The translations under genes and the position numbers were made by a program. DNA of 54,191 nt from JBCBWG01 sp039039985 (lineage in GTDB: Bacteria; Pseudomonadota; Alphaproteobacteria; Rhizobiales; Hyphomicrobiaceae): NCBI GenBank assembly GCA_039039985.1, contig JBCCOV010000010.1:1-54191 (forward strand). Direction: 5' to 3'. The notes beneath the pieces were generated by a model. That model made no database searches. It was not told the DNA's origin and saw nothing but the letters and a program-made list of their open reading frames with translations. The number at the start of each line of letters is the position of its first letter. The first letter of the stretch is position 1. Positions 44,067 to 51,700 of the stretch are shown here, piece by piece.

Positions 44067-44355
44067 GAACCTGGCCCTCTTGTTTCGGTTCGCCGACACC
44101 TGCGCGGAGATGCGTCATTTCCGGGCTATGGTTTGTGTGTTTGGCATCCGTGCGACGGTCTCTGTTGTCGTGATGCTGCTGGATAGATCCAGATACGGAC
44201 TGGTGTTTGGCAGGCTAAGCCGCTAGCGTCGCGCTCCACGGAGAGTCCCAATCTGAACGGCCGGCGGTTCGTGCGCCGACGGCATCAGTGTCGCGCTGAA
44301 GCCTTATTGGCAAGGCGACGGCAAACGCGAACACATCTCGTCGGCGAGGACACGC
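44067..44355 (+). other. glyA leader region with possible structured RNA
   Basis: The 289 bp before glyA hold no gene. Near 44236-44335 there is GGAGAGTCCC, then GCGCCGACGGCATCA, then GGCAAGGCGACGG, in the order of the conserved blocks of a glycine riboswitch aptamer. The essential CTCTC-containing strand is not recognisable, so this is only a resemblance. Local pairings include GCCTT/AAGGC around 44314-44330. Confidence 0.25.
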
Positions 44356-45663
44356 ATGTCGATGGCAGAGGTTGCCACAATCAACCACCGCGAAGCAGGC
44401 TTCTTTACGGACAGCCTTGAGGTGGCGGACCCTGAGATCTTCCGGGCCATTGAAAACGAACTCGGGCGTCAGCGGCGCGAGGTCGAACTGATCGCATCGG
44501 AGAACATTGTTTCAAAAGCCGTGCTCCAGGCTGCGGGCTCTGTGATGACGAACAAGTATGCTGAGGGCTATCCGGGCCGACGCTACTACGGCGGTTGCGA
44601 GCACGTGGACGTTGCGGAGGCGCTGGCGATTGAGCGCGCAAAGGAGCTGTTTCGTTGCAGCTATGCGAATGTTCAGCCCAATTCCGGCAGCCAAGCCAAC
44701 CAAGCGGTGTTCCTGGCGCTGATGCAGCCAGGCGATACGTTCATGGGGCTTGACCTGAACGCAGGCGGCCATCTTACGCACGGCTCGCCGGTCAATCTTT
44801 CCGGCAAGTGGTTCAATGTCGCGTCCTACGGCGTGCGGCGGGAAGACGGCGTCATCGACATGACTGACGTCGCGGAAATCGCACATCAGGCAAAGCCGAA
44901 GGTGATTGTTGCTGGCGGTTCGGCCTATGCGCGGACGTGGGACTTTGCGCGGTTTCGCGAGATTGCCGACGAGGTCGGCGCCTACCTGTTTGTCGACATG
45001 GCCCACTTCGCGGGCCTTGTTGCCGGCGGTGCGCATCCAAGTCCGTTTCCGTATGCCCATGTCGCGACGACAACGACCCATAAGACGCTGCGGGGACCGC
45101 GTGGCGGCCTGATCCTGGCCGACGATCCGGATCTCGGCAAAAAGCTGAACTCGGCAATCTTTCCGGGCCTCCAGGGCGGCCCGCTCATGCACATCATTGC
45201 CGCGAAGGCGGTTGCGTTTGGCGAAGCACTGCAGCCGAGTTTCCGGCACTATGCCCAAGCCGTCGTCGACAATGCGAAGGCCCTAGCTGATGGTTTGCAG
45301 CGCCACGGTTTCAACATCGTAACGGGCGGCACAGACAATCATCTGATGCTTGTCGATCTCCAATCGAAGGGCCTCACGGGCAAAGCTGCGGAAAGCGCAC
45401 TCGGCCGGGCCGGCATTACCTGCAATAAGAACGGGGTGCCGTTCGATCCGCAAAAACCGATGGTGACGTCGGGCGTTCGATTGGGAACGCCGGCACCAAC
45501 AACGCGCGGGTTTGGCACGGAGGAATTCGTGCAGGTCGCAGGGCTGATTGCGGACGTGTTGAACGCCCTCGCGGACTCCGGAGACCAAGGCGATCCTGCC
45601 GTCGAAACGGCGGTGATGGAGAAAGTCGTCGCACTCACGGACCGCTTCCCCATCTACAGGTGA
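44356..45663 (+). CDS. glyA: Serine hydroxymethyltransferase
   Basis: Interconverts serine plus tetrahydrofolate with glycine plus methylene-tetrahydrofolate, the main source of one-carbon units. The 435-residue PLP enzyme is full length. It starts near ELGRQRREVELIASENIVS, has NKYAEGYPGRRYYGGCEHVD, and carries the PLP lysine in TTTTHKTLRGPRGG. C-terminal SGVRLGTPAPTTRG is intact. GAGGA lies six bases before the ATG. nrdR follows after 151 bp, the usual alphaproteobacterial order. Confidence 0.98.
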   Translation: MSMAEVATINHREAGFFTDSLEVADPEIFRAIENELGRQRREVELIASENIVSKAVLQAAGSVMTNKYAEGYPGRRYYGGCEHVDVAEALAIERAKELFRCSYANVQPNSGSQANQAVFLALMQPGDTFMGLDLNAGGHLTHGSPVNLSGKWFNVASYGVRREDGVIDMTDVAEIAHQAKPKVIVAGGSAYARTWDFARFREIADEVGAYLFVDMAHFAGLVAGGAHPSPFPYAHVATTTTHKTLRGPRGGLILADDPDLGKKLNSAIFPGLQGGPLMHIIAAKAVAFGEALQPSFRHYAQAVVDNAKALADGLQRHGFNIVTGGTDNHLMLVDLQSKGLTGKAAESALGRAGITCNKNGVPFDPQKPMVTSGVRLGTPAPTTRGFGTEEFVQVAGLIADVLNALADSGDQGDPAVETAVMEKVVALTDRFPIYR

Positions 45664-45814
45664 GGCGGCGCATAAAGGCTGTCGCGCCGTGAGGACACGC
45701 GCCACCTAGACTATTTCTGCCCTGGGCGAATTCGCATCGCCGGCCCACAAGACCGAAGGCATGGGCGTGGGATAGTTCCAGCTCAATCTGGAACACTCTA
45801 GAGGAGAGGCTCGT

Positions 45815-46369
45815 ATGCGGTGCCCGTTCTGCGGCAGCACGGAAACGCAGGTGAAGGACAGCCGCCCGACGGAAGAAAACGCTGTAATCCGGCGTCGGCG
45901 AAGCTGCCCGGATTGCGGTGGGCGCTTCACGACCTTCGAACGTGTGCAACTGCGAGAGCTGATTGTCTTGAAACGATCGGGGCGCAAAGTGCCGTTCGAT
46001 CGCGATAAGTTGCAAAAATCGGTCAGCGTGGCTCTGCGCAAACGACCGGTCGATCAAGACCGGATCGAGCGGATGGTGTCGGGCATTGTCCGGCAGTTGG
46101 AGAGCTTGGGTGAGGGTGAAATCGAGTCCTCACAGATTGGTGCCCTTGTGATGGACGCGCTGCGCGGTCTCGATCCGGTCGCCTATGTACGCTTCGCGTC
46201 GGTGTATCGTGATTTTCGGGAAGTGGCCGACTTTGCAGAGGTTCTGGGTGAGATAGCCCGGGATGCCAGCGGGGAAACCGGCGCGCACCCACATGAGACA
46301 CGATCGACGGAGTTCGAGCCGGGGCGCGACATGCCGGGCGGACCACCACTGCGTGCGAAAAGCGTTTGA
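45815..46369 (+). CDS. nrdR: Transcriptional repressor NrdR
   Basis: A nucleotide-sensing repressor of ribonucleotide reductase genes. The zinc ribbon is at residues 3-34 (CPFCGSTETQ ... CPDCGGRFTTFERV) and the ATP-cone domain follows from about 46 (LIVLKRSGRKVPFDRDKL). At 184 residues it is longer than the usual ~150-160 because of a polar C-terminal extension from about 155. GAGGAGAGG precedes the ATG. ribD starts three bases after its stop. Confidence 0.95.
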   Translation: MRCPFCGSTETQVKDSRPTEENAVIRRRRSCPDCGGRFTTFERVQLRELIVLKRSGRKVPFDRDKLQKSVSVALRKRPVDQDRIERMVSGIVRQLESLGEGEIESSQIGALVMDALRGLDPVAYVRFASVYRDFREVADFAEVLGEIARDASGETGAHPHETRSTEFEPGRDMPGGPPLRAKSV

Positions 46370-46372
46370 GTA

Positions 46373-47551
46373 ATGTCCGCTGATATGACCTTCGGCAGTG
46401 ACGGATGGCTTATGGACCGTGCGCTACGCTACGCGAAGTTCGGCTTGGGCACTGTCGCTCCGAACCCGTCTGTTGGCGCAGTTGTATTCGACCCGGTCGC
46501 GCGTGAAGTGGTCGGCGTTGGTTGGACGCAACCAGGAGGGCGACCGCATGCGGAGCCGGTTGCCCTCGATGCTGCAGGACAGCGAACGCGTGGTGCGACG
46601 ATGGCCGTCACGCTCGAACCATGCGTGCATTTCGGGCGGTCGCCGCCGTGTACGAATGCCATCATTGCTGCCGGAATTCGTCGTGTGATTTTCGCGATTC
46701 CGGATCCTGACCCGCGCGTGGCCGGCAAAGGCGCGGCGAAACTGCGCGATGCCGGAATTACGGTCGACAGATTCACGCCGGCAGCGGCCGATGAAGCACG
46801 TTGGATCACACGCGGTCACATCCTCCGCGTTACGGAGCGACGGCCGTTCGTGCAGGTCAAGATTGCCGTCGGCGCGGACGGCAGGATTGCACCTGGCGCG
46901 GGCCGGACGGCGACCAAGGCGCGCCCGACCTGGGTCACGGGGCAGACAGCGCGTGCCACCGGTCATCTGTTACGCGCGGAGGCCGATGCAATTGTGGTTG
47001 GCACCGGCACCGTGTTAGACGACAACCCGGATTTGACCTGTCGTCTGCCCGGCACCGAGTTGCGATCGCCCATCCGTGTCGTGATTGGGGAGCGAGACGT
47101 GCCGGCAAACAGCAGATTGCTGGCAACGGCTGATCGTGTGCCGGTGGTGCGCTACGCCCGCCGATCGGATCATGCGCCAGAGGAACCCATTGCTGAGCCG
47201 TCAACGGCGACGGGCAGCATAACGCATGTCGGCGTCGCAACGGTCGGCGGCAGCTTATGGTTGCCGGAGATCATGGAAGATCTCGTCGGCCGCGGCGTGA
47301 CGCGGCTTCTCGTCGAAGGCGGCCCGACACTTTGGGCTGCGTTTGCCAAGAGCCGCCTGGTGGACGAGGTCGTCGTGTTTCATGCTTGGGAGCCGGACGG
47401 CAAACCGTCGGTTGCACACGCTGAACACGTTGTCGCACGGTATCTTCCGGGCGTGACGGTCGCCGCCGTTGATCAGCGACCGGTCGGAGACGATCATCTG
47501 TTCGTATTTCGAGCACCGCGGGCGGCGCGCTTGTGGCCGGCGGCGAGCTGA
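46373..47551 (+). CDS. ribD: Riboflavin biosynthesis protein RibD (deaminase/reductase)
   Basis: Catalyses the second and third steps of riboflavin synthesis from GTP, deaminating and reducing the pyrimidine intermediate. The N-terminal zinc deaminase domain has GGRPHAEPVALDAAG, then CVHFGRSPPCTNAI for the zinc cysteines. The C-terminal DHFR-like reductase (from about 155) has FVQVKIAVGADGRI and LLVEGGPTLWAAF. At 392 residues it is slightly longer than average. It starts three bases after nrdR and is followed by ribE after 36 bp. Confidence 0.95.
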   Translation: MSADMTFGSDGWLMDRALRYAKFGLGTVAPNPSVGAVVFDPVAREVVGVGWTQPGGRPHAEPVALDAAGQRTRGATMAVTLEPCVHFGRSPPCTNAIIAAGIRRVIFAIPDPDPRVAGKGAAKLRDAGITVDRFTPAAADEARWITRGHILRVTERRPFVQVKIAVGADGRIAPGAGRTATKARPTWVTGQTARATGHLLRAEADAIVVGTGTVLDDNPDLTCRLPGTELRSPIRVVIGERDVPANSRLLATADRVPVVRYARRSDHAPEEPIAEPSTATGSITHVGVATVGGSLWLPEIMEDLVGRGVTRLLVEGGPTLWAAFAKSRLVDEVVVFHAWEPDGKPSVAHAEHVVARYLPGVTVAAVDQRPVGDDHLFVFRAPRAARLWPAAS

Positions 47552-47587
47552 ACGCCCACCTCGATGGCATAGGGACGAGACACTGTC

Positions 47588-48181
47588 ATGTTTACGGGAT
47601 TGATCAGCGCGGTTGGGACGGTCGTTGCCGTCGACGGCGACACCTTCACGATTGCTGCCGACTACGATCCGGATGCGGTCCCAGTCGGTGCCTCGATCTG
47701 CTGTGATGGATGCTGTCTCACAGCGACAACAATCGCCGCGGCCGCGACGGGTTGCCAGTTTACAGTCGATGTGTCGAACGAAACGCGTGCCAAGACAACG
47801 CTCGGATCGTGGCAGACCGGAACGTACGTCAATCTCGAACGGTCGTTGCGCGCGGGTGACGAGCTTGGCGGCCATATCGTCAGCGGTCACGTGGACGGTG
47901 TTGCAGAGATTGTCGCAATCGAAGCTGACGGCGACAGCAAGCGGTTTACATTCGACGTACCAGACCACTTGGCGATGTACGTTGCCTCCAAGGGCTCTGT
48001 CGCACTCGATGGCACATCGTTGACCGTGAACGAAGTTATGGGAAATCGGTTCGGCGTAAACCTGATCCCGCATAGTTTGGCGGTGACGACATGGGGAACG
48101 AAAGCCGTGGGCAGCTCAGTCAACCTCGAGGTTGATGTTTTCGCCCGCTATATTGCGCGCCTATTGGAGTTTCGTAAGTGA
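47588..48181 (+). CDS. ribE: Riboflavin synthase alpha chain
   Basis: Dismutates two 6,7-dimethyl-8-ribityllumazine molecules into riboflavin and a pyrimidine that is recycled. The 197-residue protein starts with the signature MFTGLISAVGTV and has the two internally repeated lumazine-binding domains. Domain 1 has GASICCDGCCLTATTI; domain 2, from about 98, has GSVALDGTSLTVNEV. Its stop codon overlaps the GTG start of the next gene by four bases (GTGA). Confidence 0.96.
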   Translation: MFTGLISAVGTVVAVDGDTFTIAADYDPDAVPVGASICCDGCCLTATTIAAAATGCQFTVDVSNETRAKTTLGSWQTGTYVNLERSLRAGDELGGHIVSGHVDGVAEIVAIEADGDSKRFTFDVPDHLAMYVASKGSVALDGTSLTVNEVMGNRFGVNLIPHSLAVTTWGTKAVGSSVNLEVDVFARYIARLLEFRK

Positions 48182-49335
48182 GCGACAACCTGAAAACAGC
48201 CGTCTATCAGGAAGGCGTCGGCTTCCTGTCGTCGACCGAAGAGATCATCGAGGATCTCCGGAATGGCCGTATGGTCATCCTGGTTGACGCGGAAGATCGC
48301 GAAAATGAAGGCGATCTCATCATTCCCGCTCAGATGGCGACGCCCGACGTCATCAACTTCATGGCCAAGTACGGCCGCGGACTGATTTGCCTGAGCCTGA
48401 CCACCGAGCGGGCAGGGCAGCTGCGGCTGGAGGCCATGGTGCCATCCAACGCGTCCCGGACGGGAACGGCGTTTACGGTGTCGATTGAATCGCGCGAGGG
48501 CATTACCACCGGCATATCCGCACACGACCGGGCCCGCACCATCGCAACTGCGATTGATCCGACCCGCAGCCACGACGACATTGTTTCGCCGGGCCACGTG
48601 TTTCCGCTGGTCGCACGGGAAGGCGGTGTCCTGGTTCGCGCCGGTCATACGGAGGCGTCGATTGATCTCGCGCGGCTGGCCGGCCTCAATCCGTCGGCGG
48701 TCATTTGCGAGATCATGAACGACGACGGCACCATGGCCCGTATGCCGGACTTGGTCGGGTTCGCGCAACGCCATAACCTCAAGATCGGGACCATCGAAGA
48801 TCTGATCTCGTTTCGGTTGCGACATGACCAGATCGTAAACCGGGTCTCGAGCCGCAATGTCACGAGCGCCTTTGGCGGCGGCTTCGAGTTGCATGTTTAT
48901 GAAACCGTCGTTGAGCCGTCTGAACACCTCGCGCTGGTGTATGGCGATCTGAGTGCACCCGGCCCGATCCTCGTCCGAGTGCACGCTGTTAACGTGTTGA
49001 AGGATCTCCTCGGCATTGGTGCCGAACACGATGGGGCGTCGGAGGAGGTCCAGCAGTCGATGCGTGCGATTGCGCGTGAAGGACGCGGTGTGCTGGTGTT
49101 GATCCGAGACCTGCGACCGAAGTCCGTCTCCGAGAGCTTTCGATTGAAGGCCGATACGGCGGTTCGAACGATCCAGGGCAACGAGCACCGCAATGTCGAG
49201 ATCGGCATCGGCTCCCAGATCCTGCGTGATCTCGGCGTGCAGGAAATGATCCTCTTGTCGAACACGACCAATCCGCATTACGTCGGGCTCGAAGCCTACG
49301 GACTGAAGATCGTCGAACAGCGACGGATCGATTAG
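48178..49335 (+). CDS. ribB: DHBP synthase fused to a degenerate GTP cyclohydrolase II domain (RibBX type)
   Basis: The N-terminal ~205 residues are a complete 3,4-dihydroxy-2-butanone-4-phosphate synthase, making the four-carbon unit for lumazine. Its catalytic DAEDRENEGDLI and substrate-loop GHVFPLVAREGGVLVRAGHT are intact. The rest is homologous to GTP cyclohydrolase II (ending DLGVQEMILLSNTTNPHYVG), but the zinc cysteines are gone and the LRQEGRG-like loop is replaced by LIRDLRPKSVSES. This half should therefore not hydrolyse GTP. A separate active RibA must exist elsewhere. Such hybrids are usual in alphaproteobacteria. The start is GTG within the ribE stop. Confidence 0.93.
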   Translation: MSDNLKTAVYQEGVGFLSSTEEIIEDLRNGRMVILVDAEDRENEGDLIIPAQMATPDVINFMAKYGRGLICLSLTTERAGQLRLEAMVPSNASRTGTAFTVSIESREGITTGISAHDRARTIATAIDPTRSHDDIVSPGHVFPLVAREGGVLVRAGHTEASIDLARLAGLNPSAVICEIMNDDGTMARMPDLVGFAQRHNLKIGTIEDLISFRLRHDQIVNRVSSRNVTSAFGGGFELHVYETVVEPSEHLALVYGDLSAPGPILVRVHAVNVLKDLLGIGAEHDGASEEVQQSMRAIAREGRGVLVLIRDLRPKSVSESFRLKADTAVRTIQGNEHRNVEIGIGSQILRDLGVQEMILLSNTTNPHYVGLEAYGLKIVEQRRID

Positions 49336-49349
49336 CAGACGGAGCGGCG

Positions 49350-49880
49350 ATGGCTGGGCACTCCACACAGGCGATTGATGACGAGGCCCTCAAGGCCGCG
49401 TTGGACGAACTCGCGCAGAAACCGCGCGTCCTGTTGATCGTCGCGCCGTACTATTCCGATATTGCTGATACGCTGGAGACCAATGCACGGCGGGTGTTGA
49501 ACCGAGCCCATGCAGACGTTCTCAAAGTCGTCGTGCCCGGTGCGCTGGAGATTCCGCAGGCGCTTGAATTGGCGTTGTCCGAGCCCGCATACGGTACAAT
49601 CGACGCCGCCGTGGCGATCGGGTGTGTCATCCGCGGCGAGACATCCCACTACGATATTGTCTGTCACAATACGAACCATTGGCTGATGGATGTCGCCTTG
49701 AGCCATGGCGTGCCGGTTGGAAACGCGATATTGACGGTCGACACGCACGAACAGGCGGTCGTCCGCGCGGCCGCAACGACCGGCAACGGCGGCAAAGGCG
49801 CTGACGCAGCCCGCGCCGCCCTCAGCCTGATCAGCGTCGCCAATCCGCCAGGCGCGCAACAGGACATCACCTCGGTATGA
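49350..49880 (+). CDS. ribH: 6,7-dimethyl-8-ribityllumazine synthase
   Basis: Condenses the RibD/phosphatase product with DHBP to lumazine. The 176-residue protein has the substrate motifs VPGALEIPQALELA and GCVIRGETSHYDIVC, with the catalytic histidine in SHYD or in the following NHW, and PVGNAILTVDTHEQA. It begins 15 bp after the RibBX gene and its last four bases overlap the nusB start (ATGA), consistent with one riboflavin operon. Confidence 0.96.
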   Translation: MAGHSTQAIDDEALKAALDELAQKPRVLLIVAPYYSDIADTLETNARRVLNRAHADVLKVVVPGALEIPQALELALSEPAYGTIDAAVAIGCVIRGETSHYDIVCHNTNHWLMDVALSHGVPVGNAILTVDTHEQAVVRAAATTGNGGKGADAARAALSLISVANPPGAQQDITSV

Positions 49881-50398
49881 CCAAGTCTGCAACAGGCAAG
49901 GGATTACAGGCACGCAGCGCGGCGCGACTTTCAGCCGTTCAAGCGCTGTATCAAATGGAGATTGCCGGCACCGATCTCAACGCCGTTATCCATCAGTTTT
50001 CGACCTTGCGGACGCATTCAGACGAAGACGAAACGGCGGTGATTGCCGGTGCTGACTTGACGTTTTTTTCCGAACTGCTGCGCGGTGTCGTCCGACGCCA
50101 GGGCGATATCGACCCGGTTATCGATCGCCAATTGGCCGAAGGCTGGCGCCTGGTGCGGGTCGACGCGACGGTTCGGCAGATCCTGAGGGCGGCGCTTTTC
50201 GAACTGATTGACCGGCCGAATGTACCGGCCCGAGCCGTGGTGAACGAATACGTTGAAGTTGCCAAGGCGTTCTTCGAAAGTGACGAGCCGAAGCTCGTTA
50301 ACGCGATCCTCGATAGGCTGGCCCGGACATATCGCACGGCGGAATTCACGGCGGCGGCAGTCAAGCCGCAGGCGACGACCGAGAATGGCCAAGCGTGA
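49877..50398 (+). CDS. nusB: Transcription antitermination protein NusB
   Basis: NusB pairs with ribosomal protein S10 and binds boxA RNA during rRNA antitermination. The 173-residue all-helical protein has the N-terminal RSAARLSAVQALYQME and C-terminal ALFELIDRPNVPARAVVNEY, then EYVEVAKAFFESDEPKLVNA. Its start overlaps the ribH stop and its own stop overlaps the thiL GTG start, so it is translationally coupled on both sides. ribH-nusB-thiL is a widespread order. Confidence 0.95.
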   Translation: MTKSATGKGLQARSAARLSAVQALYQMEIAGTDLNAVIHQFSTLRTHSDEDETAVIAGADLTFFSELLRGVVRRQGDIDPVIDRQLAEGWRLVRVDATVRQILRAALFELIDRPNVPARAVVNEYVEVAKAFFESDEPKLVNAILDRLARTYRTAEFTAAAVKPQATTENGQA

Positions 50399-51429
50399 GC
50401 GGATCCATGGCCACGGGTTCGAACAACGATGACGGAGTTCTCGGCGAAGACGCAATTGTTCAAGGCTACCTCGCCCGCCTGGCTGACAATCCTTCAGCAA
50501 TGGGTCTGCGTGACGACTGCGCCGAACTTCGACCGGGGCCAGGGCAAGCGTTCATTCTGAAGACTGACCCCATTCGTGCCGGCGTCCACTTCTTGCCAAC
50601 TGACGCGCCCGGTGACATCGCCTGGAAGGCTTTGGCTGTGAATGTGTCGGATCTGGCGGCGAAGGCAGCGCGTCCGGTTGCATATCTTCTGTCGTTATCG
50701 TTTCCCGAGCCACCCCGCGCTGAGTGGCTCGAGGCGTTCGCTTCGGGTCTCGCGGCGGCCCAGGATGCGTTCGGTATGTCGCTGATCGGCGGCGATACGG
50801 ATCGTGCACCCGGTCCGTTGAGCATGGCCGTGACGGCCATCGGCGAGATGCCGATGGGCAAGATGGTGCCACGAACCGCGGCCCGTCCCGGCGATATCCT
50901 GCTCGTATCCGGCATGTTGGGCGATGCCGCGCTTGGCCTGGCCGTGAACCAGAATGGCCAGGCAGCGCAAAAGCTCAGTTTAAGCCCGTCGGATGCTGAG
51001 TTCTGCCGGCAGCGCTACTTGCGTCCGCAACCTCGCATTGGCGCACGTGCTGCACTACGTGCCTACGCCTGCGCCGCCATGGACATTTCGGACGGCCTGA
51101 TCAAGGACGCGGCCCGCATGATGGACGCCAGCGGCTGTCAAGGCATCATCAACGTCGCGGACGTGCCGCTATCGCCCGCCTTCCGGCGCGTGTTGGACCA
51201 AGACGGCGCCCAGGTTCGGGCTGCGATCGCGCACGGCGACGACTACGAACTTCTGGTTGCCGTTGCACCTGACGATGTCGAGGCGTTTCGATCACTTGCT
51301 GCGGCCGGCGGCGTCATGATGACGCAGATTGGATCTTGTAAGGCCGGTGCAGGCTTAACCACGATCGGCTTTGACGGCGGGCTGATGGATTTGGGCAAGA
51401 CCGGCTACGACCACTTCGGCGAGACCTGA
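50395..51429 (+). CDS. thiL: Thiamine-monophosphate kinase
   Basis: Phosphorylates thiamine monophosphate to the pyrophosphate cofactor using ATP. The 344-residue PurM-fold enzyme has GLRDDCAEL near the start (the ligand-binding DDCA/DDAA motif), KALAVNVSDLAAKAARP, SLIGGDTDRAPG, MDISDGLIKDAARM and HGDDYELLVAV. The GTG start overlaps the nusB stop (GTGA). It ends the coupled riboflavin/thiamine run; hppA has its own 271-bp upstream region. Confidence 0.95.
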   Translation: MSGSMATGSNNDDGVLGEDAIVQGYLARLADNPSAMGLRDDCAELRPGPGQAFILKTDPIRAGVHFLPTDAPGDIAWKALAVNVSDLAAKAARPVAYLLSLSFPEPPRAEWLEAFASGLAAAQDAFGMSLIGGDTDRAPGPLSMAVTAIGEMPMGKMVPRTAARPGDILLVSGMLGDAALGLAVNQNGQAAQKLSLSPSDAEFCRQRYLRPQPRIGARAALRAYACAAMDISDGLIKDAARMMDASGCQGIINVADVPLSPAFRRVLDQDGAQVRAAIAHGDDYELLVAVAPDDVEAFRSLAAAGGVMMTQIGSCKAGAGLTTIGFDGGLMDLGKTGYDHFGET

Positions 51430-51700
51430 GTGTTTTCCGAATGCAGATCGCGGCATAGCGCGCCGTTAGCGCCGCCGGATACCACCGCATGCACATCGGC
51501 CTGTGCGCACCCGAGCTGTGGTTGAACCAACGTTGCGCACAGGTATCATCCGAAAGATCCTCTGTGGCTCTGTTGCCAGTGCAGATGGCTTTTGGCATGG
51601 TCCGCCGCGCATCCGACCCGGCCGACCGGCGTGTTGTCTTTCCGCACGCGCTTCTGTCTGTCGTCTCCGGCCTTAGACTTGCCTCCAGAGGGAGCCTCCC

